Shown: positions 11,709-22,379 of the stretch, piece by piece | Position numbering within the stretch: the stretch's first letter is position 1 | How the letters are laid out: each line of letters begins with the position of its first letter | DNA from: Saccharum officinarum | Taxonomy: Eukaryota > Streptophyta > Magnoliopsida > Poales > Poaceae | Assembly (NCBI GenBank): GCA_020631735.1 | Contig: CM036170.1 | Coordinates: 70,695,737 to 70,759,736, forward strand | Direction: 5' to 3' | Length of the DNA stretch: 64,000 nucleotides | Notes under the pieces: model-generated | The model's database searches: none | What the model was told of the DNA's origin: nothing | The model's input: only the letters and a program-made list of their open reading frames with translations | Translations under genes and position numbers: made by a program

Positions 11709-12164
11709 GGCTCCCCAGACAGGGAGAGGTGCACGCGCCGGCACGTAACGTAAGCACTGGGGCATACTCCTACGTTGACTATCTGTGCTCGGATCGGAGT
11801 CGGAGAGACTAAAAAAGATAAACAATCGGGCAAGCGAATAAGAAAGCAGGTGCACGTTGGTTAACGGCACGGGACACTGGGACAGCGTCCTCGGACGAGG
11901 CAGGAGAGGACACGCTCTTCGGGGTTGTACAAATTTCTCGTACTCCGTAGGCAATGCGGGAGTAGTGTGTGTACGGGTCAATCGCATCACATGGGTGCGT
12001 GTGCGTGGGTTTTATAGAGGACAAATTAAATTCACCGATTTACGCTCCGAATCTTCGCAACAGCAACGCGACAAAGCTGCCCGGCGATCCCCACGGCGCT
12101 AACCACAATTCGCTCTGCACAATGACACTGTCTCACACACAGTGCAAATTGTAAACCAGGCTAA
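11709..12164. other. Intergenic, no gene recognised
   Basis: This moderately GC-rich stretch follows the hAT element. Several short frames occur on both strands without family signatures or consistent splice sites. Nothing supportable was seen. Confidence 0.3.
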
Positions 12165-12405
12165 GGCTGTGTTTAGTTGCAACTGTAAAATTTTTAAAAG
12201 CATAATAACACTTTCGTTTGTATTTGGCAATTAGTGTTTAATCATGGACTAATTAGGTTCAAAAGATTCGTCTCGTGATTTACAACCAAACTGTGTAATT
12301 AGTTATTTTTTTACCTATTTTTAATACTCCATGCATGCGTCCAAAGATTTGATGTGACAGAGAATCTTGTAATTTTTTTTGAAAGTTTGAAGGATCTACC
12401 GGACC
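12165..12405. mobile_element. Tourist-type MITE, copy 4 (short form)
   Basis: It starts GGCTGTGTTTAGTTGC and ends ...CTACCGGACC. The flanks are TAA on both sides (12162-12164 and 12406-12408), which is the PIF/Harbinger (Tourist) target duplication. The core blocks ATTCGTCTCGTGATTT and TGTGTAATTAGTTA are present. Confidence 0.75.
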
Positions 12406-13046
12406 TAAGCATTGGTACTTAAATACCGAACTGCACAATTCGAAATATGAAGGATCAAAGGATGGAGTACTACAATCACTTCTTAATTTCGGTCTTATGA
12501 ATAACAGCGTAGACGTTGCTTTGGAGTGAATCGAAAGCGATCCACAGCCCACAGGCAGTATAACCTTTTCTGCAGGGTGTAGGCTGCACTAGCTGGCAAT
12601 GCTCAATATAATTCCCGTAGTAAGGCATAAGAGTACTCAATTTCCCGTGATTAAAGCAAACGCGAGTGTACTTATATGCACTCGACATGACATGCTTCGG
12701 CTACACTCCTACCCTACTTTCGTTTATGGAGTAAATAAGAACTCTAGCTGTTCACTGTATTTTTGGATCTTTATATCATCACGACCACATTCACGCCTCA
12801 TCAGTACCCAGACTTCGTCCTGTCGGCCGTTGTTCAGATAAGCTGAAGAAGGAGATCGATCTCGTGTTCCTCGGCGTCCAGCCAAAAGGGTGCATCTTTA
12901 TCATTGGCGCATGCTGCATCTAGCGAATTTCAAGTAAGCTCAGGAAGAGATCGATCTTGTGCTCGCAGTTAAAAGGACGTGTAAAAGGTGCTCTGACTTG
13001 GCAGTTTTGATGCCCTTGATTTCATCGATTCGGGTGTTTCTGTAGT
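12406..13046. other. Intergenic, no gene recognised
   Basis: No supported gene. Two near-repeats of the GAGATCGATCT(C/T)GTG type occur at about 12850 and 12947. Otherwise no structure was noticed. Confidence 0.3.
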
Positions 13047-13229
13047 GGGTCTCGTTTAGATGCCTTTAAAATTCTAAATTTTTACTTTTCATCTCGTTAC
13101 ATGGAATCTTTGGTTGTAAATCTCGATACGGATCTTTTGAGCCAAATTAGTCCATAGACTCTAATTACCAAATACAAGCGAAAGTGCTACAATAGCCAAA
13201 TTCTAAAAGTTTTTGCATCTGAACACCCC
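13047..13229. mobile_element. Tourist-type MITE, copy 5 (short, diverged)
   Basis: It begins GGGTCTCGTTTAGATGCC and ends GCATCTGAACACCCC. The interior carries the family blocks GGATCTTTTGAGCC, AATTAGTCCAT and CGAAAGTGCTACAATAGCC. Ends are approximate. Confidence 0.65.
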
Positions 13230-13581
13230 TGGTATCTGGCAATTCGGAAATGGCGGGTTCTGCCGTGTGGCAACTGGAAAGTGCGCTCCGTGGCCAAAAA
13301 GGCGCCATTCTCCACAGATCCCCGGCTCCCCACTCGGTCGGCAGCCTCACCCGCGCCAGCGCTGTGATGAGTGCTGTCTGAGGCCTTTGCGCCTCGTTTA
13401 CTCCTAGCCCAGGCGATAGCGAGCACCGAGCAGGAACAACCAAGCGAGGTGAATCCTGCCTGCGGTGCTGCTGGAATTATTGCACGAGGTGGAGGCGGAG
13501 TGGAGTGGAATGAGTGAGGACCAAAGGTTGGTGCCGCATTTAATTTTTGAAATAAGGCCTATTCAATTCCCGCGGTGAATA

Positions 13582-13838
13582 CTCCCTCTCTGTCAGGTTT
13601 AGAAGTCGTTTTGTATAATGTTTTGGTTAAATATTAGGAATACAAATCATCGATAACTTTTAAGTTGTTGAGTTTATAAATGTAAAAATTATATGAATAG
13701 ATTTGTCTTGAAAAATACTTTCGAAGTATACATATATCACTTTTTTATAAATATTTTTTATAAAAACAAGAGGTCAAAGTTGTGTTTTAAAGACTGTGTC
13801 GCTATTCTAAATGACTTCTAAATCTGATAGAAAGAGAG
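13582..13838. mobile_element. Stowaway-like MITE
   Basis: It begins CTCCCTCTCTGTC and ends ...GATAGAAAGAGAG, with TA on each side (13580-13581 and 13839-13840). The arms TTTAGAAGTCG and TGACTTCTAAAT are inverted copies. These are the features of Tc1/mariner-type Stowaway MITEs. Confidence 0.7.
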
Positions 13839-13892
13839 TACTGGTAGCGCCGGCGTGGCAGCAGTCTTTTGGAAGCTTCAAAGGGTAGGTTA

Positions 13893-14177
13893 GGCCTTGT
13901 TTAGTTCCCAATTCCTCCCCAAATTCCACTATGTAAAAAGGAGATTTCCCATCACATCAAAATACCGGCAAATGCATGGAGTAATAAACGTAGATGAAAT
14001 CAAAAACTAATTGTATAGTTTTATTGTACTTTGCGAGACGAACATTTTGAGTCTAATTAATCAATTTTTGAATAATTTTTTACACTAAAAAAATAAAAGC
14101 TGCTACAGTGTTCCGGCCGGAACACTGTAGCAGCATGCGCCGAATCGAGGGCGCCAACTCAGGAACTAAACAATGCC
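13893..14177. mobile_element. Tourist-type MITE, copy 6, exact TTA duplication
   Basis: It begins GGCCTTGTTTAGTTCC and ends GGAACTAAACAATGCC, flanked by TTA on both sides (13890-13892 and 14178-14180). This copy fixes the family as Tourist/PIF-Harbinger type. It contains an internal 36-bp perfect palindrome, described separately. Confidence 0.85.
14099..14134. repeat. 36-bp perfect palindrome inside a MITE
   Basis: The half GCTGCTACAGTGTTCCGG is followed directly by its exact reverse complement, with no spacer. The outer part (CTACAGTGT) is a normal piece of the family's right arm, so the palindrome looks like a local inverted duplication of that arm. Confidence 0.95.
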
Positions 14178-14274
14178 TTATTTTCACGGACTACACTGGC
14201 GATCGCTGAACAAGTACAAAAAATATTTATGACGCTTCTAGTTAAAGAAATGCTGATCAATTGAATCATTTAAC

Positions 14275-14601
14275 AGCCTCGTTTATCGTTTAGTTCTAAA
14301 AACTTTTTGACGAAAATGTTACATCGGATGTTTCGTGCGATGTTGAAAGGGGTGTTCGGATACTAACAAAAAAAACTAATTACACAAGTAGACTGGAAAC
14401 AGCGAGACGTCATTAGCAAAAGTGTATTGTATCACTTTAGTGTCAAATCACGAATTAATTAGGCTCAAAACGTTCGTCTCGCAATTTCCACGCAAACTGT
14501 GCAATTAGTTTTTTATTTCATCTACATTTAGTACTCGATGTATGTGCCGCAAGTTTACTGTAGCACTTTTTAAATTATGATTTTTGGAACTAAACAAGGC
14601 C
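14275..14601. mobile_element. Tourist-type foldback MITE, copy 7 (long form)
   Basis: The left end is degenerate (GCCTCGTTTATCGTTTAGTT). The right end GGAACTAAACAAGGCC is canonical and overlaps by four bases the start of the next MITE. The interior has TACATCGGATGTTTCG at the left and AATTAGGCTCAAAACGTTCGTCTCG at the right. Confidence 0.7.
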
Positions 14602-14699
14602 TTGTTCGCTTGGCCGAAAGTACTGTTGGTTGATTTGTTGTGAGAGAAAAACACGGCTGACTGGCTAAAAATAAACGGCTAAAAGCTCAAACGAACAGG
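14598..14699. mobile_element. Small MITE of the CCTTGTTCGCTTGG type
   Basis: It starts GGCCTTGTTCGCTTGG and ends GCTCAAACGAACAGG, giving imperfect inverted repeats around about 100 bp. A second copy of this family, split by a solo LTR, is at 24251-25452. Confidence 0.55.
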
Positions 14700-14746
14700 A
14701 AACAGTGCAAGCAGACAGATTAAATGAAGAAATCCTGATCCATTTA

Positions 14747-14977
14747 TAGTGTGTTTAGGTCTCGAATTTTTTTTGCTTTGGTACTGTAGCATTTTCGTTT
14801 GTATTTATCAATTAGTGTCCAATTATGGACTAATTAAACTCAAAAAATTTGTCTCGTGATTTTCTACCGAACTGTGTAATTAGTTTTTTTTCGTCTACAT
14901 TTAATACTCCATACATGTGTCAAACATTCGATGTAACAAAAAAAAATCTTGAAAATTTTTAGAACCTAATCAAGGCC
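14747..14977. mobile_element. Tourist-type MITE, copy 8 (short form)
   Basis: It starts TAGTGTGTTTAGGTC and ends CCTAATCAAGGCC, flanked by TTA (14744-14746 and 14978-14980). Core blocks are AAATTTGTCTCGTGATTTT and CTACATTTAATACTCCATACATG. Confidence 0.75.
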
Positions 14978-15277
14978 TTAATCGGTCGAACAAAGTCGCA
15001 CTATCAGCGGAACAGTCAAAAATTACGCCCAGGTATCACCAAACCTGGCCTGCGTCGCATCGAGTCAATGCCTACATGACCTACAAAATCAAAGAATTTC
15101 AGAGAAGCAACAAACAGCCTTGCATCCCTACAGCTTTCAACACATTACAAACATTCCACTCTCTGCACCACCCCTCTCCTTTCTTCCCCGTCGGGCAATC
15201 ATATACGCATCTCATCAGAAAAACAAAAGATAAAGGCTCTCAAGGTGAATTAGAACAGAATCTCCTGATAGGGCTCA
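14978..15277 (-). other. 3' flank / probable 3' UTR of the receptor-like kinase gene
   Basis: This 300-bp stretch lies immediately downstream of the kinase stop codon on the minus strand. It contains no other gene. A polyadenylation site could not be fixed by eye. Confidence 0.4.
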
Positions 15278-18200
15278 TCAAACCAGCTCGTCCTCGGCAC
15301 TATCTTGAGGACTCCTCACCAGCTCGAGCATGCTCACGACCTCACCCATGTCAGGCCGGTTCGACGGCACCTGAGAGGTGCAGACAAGGCCCAACTTGAT
15401 GATCGGCAGGGCCTCGTCCATGGGGAACTCACTGCATAGTCGCGGATCAATGCAGTCCTCTGGTCTGCCTTCCTCCAGCGCGCTTCTGACCAAATCACAC
15501 AGGACAACCACATCGTCTTCCAAGTACTCGACGGGCCTCCTGCCGGTCAAGACCTCCAGCACGAGCACCCCAAAGCCATACACGTCGCACTTCTCGGTGA
15601 TCTTCACTGTCTTGCATGCGAATTCTGGTGCCATGTACCCAAGTGCACTCTGGATCTTACTGCTCAGGACATACCGGTCCAACATCGGCAGCAGCTTGGC
15701 TAGGCCATAGTCACCGACCTTTGGCTCGCCGTTGCTGTCCAGCAGCACATTGCTTGACTTGAGATTGTAGTGGCTGATACCATGCTGGTGCAGGTATGTC
15801 AGGCCCCGGGCAACACCGAGGATGATGTCAAATCTCTCCATCCAGGAAAGTAAGTTGTCTTCATTGCACTCGTGTAGGTGTTTATGCAAATTTCCTCCAG
15901 GCAGGTAATCATAGATAAGGAGCTGCAGAGATGAAGTCCAGTAGAAGCCTCTGAGTGCGACAATATTGTGGTGCCGCACCTTGCTAAGCATCTTCACTTG
16001 TCGCTCGAAATCGTCCTTTGACTTGACCAAGCTAGAGACAGTAAGCTTCTTGATGGCTACCGGCTGTCCATCTCTGAGCACTGTCTTGTAGACTGCACCA
16101 AAGCCTCCACGTCCAAGCTCACAATCTTTGTTCAACAATGCATGCCCACCAGCGCTGAACTCAGGGCTGCCCTTGCCAAACATGACAAGCTTACCGGAGC
16201 TAGCATCATTCTCAGGGGACTGACTAAGGTAATCATCAGATAATGCAGTAACAGGTGCTGAGCGTGGGGCAGCTGCACGGGCCCGGACGCGGCGATTAAG
16301 CACAGATACGGTGATCACTCCAATAGCAATGCCCGCCCCACCGGCTATGGCAATGAGGGTGGAGATACTCAATATGATTTTCTTGTGATGCATGTTGCTA
16401 GGGGCACTAGGTGTAGCCTGCGACGAGGGATTTGATGAGGAGTTTGGGTTAAGCACAATAGGCTTTGGCATAACTGCGCTGCATGAATCATTCTTCCGTG
16501 AGGTGCACAGACCAGAATTGTCCATGAGGAAGGACTCAGGGATGTTGTTGAAGAAGCGGCTATTTGGCAGATCCCCTGTCAGCATGTTGTGGGAGACATC
16601 AAAGATGTGGAGGCTAGGCAGATTGGATAACTCTACTGGTAGGGTCCCGTTCAGCTTGTTCTGAGAGAGATTGACCACTTGGAGACTTGTCAGGTTTCCC
16701 ATGGTGCTAGGAATTGGCCCCGTGAGGTTATTGTGTGAGAAATCCCTGCATTGGAAGAGCACAACTTTGTATCAGTCATAATGATTTCTACGGTGGGGCA
16801 TTCTAAGGGCTTGTTTAGATGGTGGAAATTTAGAATTTTTCTAACGGTAGCACTTTCGTTTGTATTTGACAAATATTGTTCAATCATGGGCTAACTAGGC
16901 TCAAAAGATTCATCTCGTGATTTACAACTAATTTGTGCAATTAGTTATTTATTTTACCAACATTTAATGCTTCATGCATGTGTCCAAAAAATTAATGGGA
17001 TGGAGAGAGAGTGAAAAAACTTGGAATTTGAAAGGGAAGAGAACTAGGCCTAAGTAAGTAGTACAGTGGATTCAGCTTAAATTTGGTCTAAACAGTTAGC
17101 TAATTTGAGAACGAGCATTCCAAATCATGCTGATGTAGACACTTGACTTCAGTTTTGACTGTATCCAAGAAAAGAAAAGGAGTACTACAAGGATACTGGG
17201 ATGTGAGCAAACCAAGGTAACAAACACAGACCCATAATTTTCGGTTCCCGGTTCCAAACAGAAAATACGACATCACTTTCTACAACGTCTCTGCAACCTA
17301 GGAAACTGAGATCAATCAGTCATGAAAGGAAAAACAAATAGGCGGCCTGGTTTACATGCATTCTAAATTCTAAATTTTTAAACTTTTTCATTAGATCGAA
17401 TCTTTGACATATGCATAGAGCATTAAATATAAATAAAAAAATAACTAATTGCACATTTTGGTTGTAAATCACGAGACGAATCTTTTGAGCCTAATTAGTC
17501 TATGATTAGATACTAATTGTCAAATTCAAACAAAAGTAATAGAGTAGCCAAATTCTAAAAAAAATTTCATATAAACACCCCGGTCAACTTCACTCGCAAG
17601 CAATCCCAATGACGTCAAATATGGGTAGAAAGTAAAGGGGGAAAACAAGAATTTACTTACAGTGCAACGAGGGAGCTGCAGTTCCCAATCTGTGACGGGA
17701 TGCGTCCCGTGAGCGAATTCCTCCCCATCCGCAGGTCCCGGAGCGCCACCGCACCGCCGATCTCCGGCGGCACGGTTCCTTCAAGTCGGTTAGCGCTCAC
17801 GTCCAGCACCTCGAGGAGCCTCATCCCACCAATGCCGGCCAGCAGCTGCCCCGAAAAGGAATTCGAGGACAGGTTCAGAGACTGCAAGCCCGCAAAGACA
17901 GTGATCCGCAGCGGGATCTCGCCGGAGAACGCGTTGCTCGACAGGTCCAGCACACGAAGCGCCATTGCTGCGTCGTCGGGCACCTTCACCCACCCATTCA
18001 GCTGGTTGCCTGCCACCGAGACGCGCTGCAGCGGTAGGCCGAACACCCACCAGGGAAGATCGCCGGTGAGCGCATTACGGCTTAGGTCGACCTCCGCAAG
18101 GTTCTTGCAGTTAGCGATGGTGTAGGGAATGTCGCCGGCAAATCGGTTGCCCGATAAATCAAGGCGCTCCAGCGCCCACATTTCCCCGATCCACTCCGGC

Positions 18201-19030
18201 AGCTCACCTGCAAGCGCATTGCCGCCGGCGCCGAGGAACCGCAGGCCGGTCAGCCTCCGGAGCGACTCCGGCAAGCCGCCAGTGAACAAGTTATGCCCAA
18301 AATCCAGTGACTTCAGCAGCGCCGCCTCACCGACATCCGCCGGTATCTCTCCGGCGAGGAGGTTTGCGCTCAAATCCACCTCCCGTAGCGAGCTGGTCCC
18401 GGGGAATCCGCCAGGCACACTCCCGGAGAGCTCGTTACCGGAGAGGTCGAGAGACCGGAGAGAAGGCAGCGACCAGAGGCCGTCGGGGATGGGGCCGGCG
18501 AGGCGGTTGGACGAGAGGTTGAGGGACACGAGCGATGCGCAGGACGCGACGGCGGGCGGGATGTAGCCCGAGAGCTGGTTGTGCGCAAGGGAGACGGAGC
18601 GGACGGCGCGGCATTGGGCGAAGAGCTGGGCGGGGATGGGCGCGGCGAGGCGGTTGGAGGAGAGGTCGAGAGAGCGGAGCCGCAGGAGCGCGGTTAGGAG
18701 GTTGGGGAGCACGGGGCCGGAGAGGTTGTTGCGCGGGAGTGCGAGGGAGAGGAGCGCGTCGAGGCGGAGCAGCGCGCGCGGGAGGCGGCCGGAGAGCGAC
18801 GCCGCCGGGAGCGAGAGCGAGGTGACGCGGCCCGTGCGCGCGTCGCAGCCAACGGCCGGCCAGGAGCAGGGGCGATCGTCGTCCTCGGTCCACGTCGCGA
18901 GGCGGCCCGACGGGTCCGAGACGTCCGTCTTGAAGACCACCAGTGCGAGGACGTCGTCGGTGAGCGCGCTTGTGGTAGCGGACACCGCGAGTAGCGCGGC
19001 GAGGAGCAGGAGAGGGCAGGCGGCGGCCAT
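15278..19030 (-). CDS. LRR receptor-like kinase, IRK/PXC2 type, with atypical catalytic loop
   Basis: There are two exons, 17661-19030 and 15278-16745, joined at a GTAAGT donor and a TGCAG acceptor inside a Leu codon, giving 945 aa plus stop. Residues 1-22 form a signal peptide. An LRRNT-type cap follows (CSWPAVGC near residues 55-62), then a long LRR ectodomain (about 70-520), a transmembrane helix (about 580-605) and a kinase-like domain (about 665-930). The glycine loop LGRGGFG (667-673) and the VAIK lysine (689) are present. The catalytic HRD is HYN (782-784), so the catalytic Asp is Asn, and DFG is DYG (802-804). IRK and PXC2 share these changes and the length of about 960 aa, so this is an orthologue-like plasma-membrane receptor with probably weak or no phosphotransfer. 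Exon 1 is far more GC-rich than exon 2, which is usual in grasses. The 915-bp intron holds two MITEs. Confidence 0.93.
16807..17050. mobile_element. Tourist-type MITE, copy 9, in the kinase intron
   Basis: It begins GGGCTTGTTTAGATGG and ends GAGAACTAGGCC, flanked by TAA on both sides (16804-16806 and 17051-17053). It lies inside the single intron of the receptor-like kinase gene and does not touch either splice site. Confidence 0.85.
17341..17582. mobile_element. Tourist-type MITE, copy 10, in the kinase intron
   Basis: It begins GGCGGCCTGGTTTACATGC and ends ATATAAACACCCCGG. The core has ATCACGAGACGAATCTTTTG and CCTAATTAGTC. It lies 79 bp from the splice donor and is in opposite orientation to copy 9. 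Ends are approximate. Confidence 0.7.
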
Positions 19031-19300
19031 CGCGACACGGTGGGCAGTAGGAGGATGAGGACGGTGGAGGGATCACAGCGGTGCTCTGTCCATTTGCGCG
19101 GAGCAGTTCTGGGGCAGTGCGGGGAAGAGGGGTAGTGGCGCAGTGCAGCGCGGTGGTGGTGGGCGTGGGGCGTCGCCGCGTGGGCGTGGTCGCGCGCGCG
19201 GCGTGGAGCAGTCAGCCAGACACCAGTGGGGAGAGGGGAGAAGCGAGCAGGAGAGGCGGCGGCCCCTTGTGCTATTAATGTGCTACGAGTGGTAGGAATG
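19031..19300 (-). promoter_or_regulatory. 5' leader / proximal promoter of the receptor-like kinase
   Basis: This is a GC-rich region directly upstream of the start codon, with no competing frame of recognisable function. Base composition falls sharply to AT-rich DNA beyond about 19270, which probably marks the end of the genic island. I did not find a convincing TATA box. Start-codon choice: the first ATG gives a clean signal peptide (MAAACPLLLLAALLA). Confidence 0.4.
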
Positions 19301-19597
19301 GACAAAATGATCTGTTTTCTCATTTTCCATGAGCTTTTGCCTGAATAGATATGTTTTTTCTGATGAACATTTAATATCTTCGCGTTTCTGCAGTTATAAA
19401 TACCTACTTAAATCCTGAAAATACATTGTTTTATTATTTCCTTCAATTGGAAATTCCCTTGGGGCAAAAGCAAAAGAAAAAAAAATTAACATCAGGAGCT
19501 AGTGTCTTGTGCTGTACATGCGCCGTGTATTTCGACGGTTTAACTATTTCAGTTCCCGCTTAGACTATGGATTACTGATCGCACGTTCTTACAAAGC
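19301..19597. other. AT-rich intergenic, nothing recognised
   Basis: No gene or clear element was seen between the kinase promoter and the next MITE. Confidence 0.3.
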
Positions 19598-19752
19598 ATT
19601 CCCTCCGTTTCAATTTTCAAATTAAAAGACGTTTTGATTTTTTTAGATTTATAGCTTTCGCTATGTACATGATATACATTATATCTAGATACATAATAAA
19701 AAACAATGCACTTAAAAAGTCAAAATGTCTTATAATTTATAACAGATGAAGT
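19598..19752. mobile_element. Stowaway-like MITE
   Basis: It opens with CCCTCCGTTTCAATTTTC and AAAAGACGTTTTGA and closes with the inverted arm CAAAATGTCTTATAATTTATAAC...GATGAAGTA. This matches the widespread grass Stowaway layout. Ends are approximate. Confidence 0.65.
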
Positions 19753-19910
19753 ACAAACTAAATCAAACATGTCCTAGAGTGTTGATACCAAGTAGTACTA
19801 GATTATAGTGACCAGAAAAAAACAATCTAAAGGTAATCCAAACACCTCAAATCATAGGTTGTATTATAACAATTCAACCATTAGATTATTGTAGTCCTAC
19901 AATATCTCAA

Positions 19911-19992
19911 ATATGCTTTTTCAAGATTATAGATCATTTGTACTCCAATTAATATGATTTTTCAAGATTATAGATCATTTGTACTCCAATTA
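19911..19992. repeat. 41-bp direct tandem duplication
   Basis: Two adjacent 41-bp units begin ATATGCTTTTTCAAGATTAT and ATATGATTTTTCAAGATTAT and are otherwise almost identical. This looks like a recent local duplication. Confidence 0.9.
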
Positions 19993-20027
19993 ATAATAAT
20001 CCACCTATATAATCTAGAGATCGAAAT

Positions 20028-20170
20028 ATCCCTCTGTTCTAAATTCTAAGTTGATCTAATTGTTTTAGTTATATTGGTACACTATGCACCTAAATATAGG
20101 TCAGGTTAGACTATACAATAAAAGATATGCAATTAGAAAAAACAACTTATAATTTAGAACGGAGAAAGTA
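20028..20170. mobile_element. Stowaway-like MITE
   Basis: The left arm is CCCTCTGTTCTAAATTCTAAGTTG. The right arm is CAACTTATAATTTAGAACGGAG, its near reverse complement. Length about 140 bp. Ends are approximate. Confidence 0.65.
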
Positions 20171-20175
20171 CAATT

Positions 20176-20466
20176 AAAAAAAACTTGATCGGGGCGGTTA
20201 AGACTACCGCCGCAGCATTTCCAAATAAGAAGGAGATGGCCTTCTCACCCGGCCGAGAAAATCTCCGAACCCTCGCCCCCCACCCTTACACGGTGGCTTT
20301 ACCGTCGCCCAAGTGAGAATTGGTCCAGGGCCCCAGTGCTTTGGTTATGGAGACGGACGAGGGTATTTTTTTTTACTTTCAGCCTGAAATTCGTTCTCAC
20401 GGGAAGTTAAACTCAGGACTATGAGGGTGCCGCCGGAGTGTCTAGACCAACTGATCTAGCACCCTA
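20176..20466 (-). mobile_element. Probable tRNA-derived SINE
   Basis: Read on the minus strand, the 5' end is AGGGTGCTAGATCAGTTGG, resembling a tRNA A box. About 40 bp later comes CCTGAGTTTAACTTCC, resembling a B box. The 3' end runs into TTTTTTTT, a tail seen in several grass SINE families. A body of about 250 bp lies between. Target duplications were not identified, and the family was not named. Confidence 0.5.
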
Positions 20467-21280
20467 ATCTAGATTATTGTAATTTTATCCATAATCCAGA
20501 AAGAGGCCTAGACTGTAACAACACAAATTGTACAAGCCATGTGCTTGTTACGGTTCAACAAAAATTTTCTTAACCAAAAATTTACTTGCCTTCAATTTCT
20601 CTTACCAAAGTGGACCTATATCTACGTATTTTTATATTAACCGTACTACGCCTAAGGGACTCTTTAGAACCCAGGATTATAAAAACGTAGAAATAACCCT
20701 AACATCTTAAATTCTATGGACTGAGAAAACATAAAACAAGGAAAACTATAAGATTTGAATAGAGCACAGAAACATAAATTGGATGAGAGAGTGACACAAA
20801 GAAAACTTTTATAAGATTCGTCTTCTTGGTAGAATTTCAACAAAACTCCTATAAAATATTAGTCATTCCATAGGGACTTGATACGATCTATAGGAACTCA
20901 ATCCTTTGTTCCAAACAGCTTCAGAGGAAAATTTTCCATAAGATTTTCATTCCATTGGAATTCCTCTATTTTTTTTCTTTGTTCCAAAAGAGGGACTAAA
21001 TTTGCTATTGCACTTTTATAAAAAAAAATTATATCTCAAATCTATCATTTATTGTTAGATTCATCCTAGACCGACCACAACAAGCATATAATCACAGCCT
21101 TAAAAAATACTAATAAGCTAATCACTAGAGATACAGTTATTAATAACAGTGGAGAGGCTTATTTCAGAACTTAATTAGCTGGAGTCAATTTTAGTGCTAA
21201 GTTTGTGCGACCAAGCAACTAACCATTTTTAGCAGTTCAAAACAATAGGAATTGGCGTCTGAAAATTTCCAAATTTATGT
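20467..21280. other. Intergenic; possible MITE at 20656-20998
   Basis: Within it, GGGACTCTTTAGAAC (about 20656) and GTTCCAAAAGAGGGA (about 20982) form imperfect inverted ends around about 340 bp of AT-rich DNA, suggesting a MITE. No gene was found in the remainder. Confidence 0.35.
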
Positions 21281-21283
21281 TTA

Positions 21284-21476
21284 GGCCAGTCTTAATGGGG
21301 TTTCATCAGAGTTTTATGGACATTAAATGTGTTAATGTGGCACCGTATTAATGAAGTAAGAGATGATAAGAGTTTTATGGGAATAGAGAGAGTTTCGTGA
21401 GGATAAAACCCTTCTAGACTGTTTTCAAAATATGAATGTGTTGAAAACTAAGCCACGTAACCCGCTAAGACTGGCC
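21284..21476. mobile_element. Tourist-like MITE of the GGCCAGTCTTA type
   Basis: It starts GGCCAGTCTTA and ends TAAGACTGGCC, perfect 11-bp inverted repeats, with TTA on both sides (21281-21283 and 21477-21479). Length 193 bp. It is a different family from the GGCCTTGTTTAGTT elements. Confidence 0.85.
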
Positions 21477-21714
21477 TTATGATTTCAGCTTCCAGGCCTA
21501 AGTTTGTCAGCAGTGTCTGAAGGTTGCTTGTATTCAATGTGTCCCAACAACTTTCATTTACACCGGCCGCTTTTGTTCATAGCAGAGGCATTTAATGTGA
21601 AGTTATTGCGATCTGGAGGAGCATAGGGAAGCAATGGCATCGCAGCACGGGGGCAGGTATGCCCAGTTTCCCACGCGGCCACGCCCCGGCCCGGTTGGTG
21701 AGCCATGGACATCT

Positions 21715-21975
21715 GGGCTTGTTTAGATGTTTAAATTCACTCTTAAATTTCACTAAAAAAAAGATTTTCCGTCACATCAAAATGTCGGCACATATATAAA
21801 ATACTAAATGTAGATAAAATCAAAAACTAATTACACAGTTTTGTTGTACTTTGCGAGACGAATATTTTAAGCCTAATTAATCAATGTTTGGATAATTATT
21901 ATCAAATAAAAATAAAATACTACAATATTTAACAGTGATTCGAACGCCCCCGAATCGGACGTCTAAACGTGGCCC
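21715..21975. mobile_element. Tourist-type MITE, copy 11
   Basis: It starts GGGCTTGTTTAGATG and ends GTCTAAACGTGGCCC. The core has GTACTTTGCGAGACGAATATT and CCTAATTAATC, as in copy 6. No clear target duplication was seen. Confidence 0.7.
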
Positions 21976-21997
21976 TATTTGAAACATTTAAAATTTA

Positions 21998-22341
21998 GGG
22001 GGTGTTTACTTTTCGAGCCTAAAATTTTTAGGCGTCATATCAGAAGTTTTATGGGATATCAGAAGAAATTTTCGGATACAAAAAAACTAATTATGAAACT
22101 CGTATGTAAACTGTGAGACGAATTTATTAAGCCTAATTAATCTGTCATTAGAACATGTGTTACTGTAACAATTTAGTGTCTAATCACGGCCTAATTAGGC
22201 TCATTAGATTCGTCTCGCAATTTACAAGTAACCTGTACAATTAGTTTTTTTTATTTCGTCTTTATTTAATCCTCCATACAAGTGCCACAACTATTCGATG
22301 TGACACTTTTAGAATTTAGAATTTTGGATCTAAACACTGTC
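21998..22341. mobile_element. Tourist-type foldback MITE, copy 12 (long form)
   Basis: It starts GGGGGTGTTTACTTTTCG and ends GATCTAAACACTGTC, flanked by TTA (21995-21997 and 22342-22344). The halves carry GAGACGAATTTATTAAGCC and AGATTCGTCTCG in inverse orientation. Confidence 0.8.
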
Positions 22342-22379
22342 TTACCGCCGAGCGTCCGGTCAGTGACACTGGTAATCAA

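Noticed and set aside
17700..19323. Several long frames on the plus strand and alternative minus frames over kinase exon 1
   Set aside because: Very high GC suppresses stops in all frames. Only one minus frame has signal peptide, LRRs and a matching splice to exon 2.
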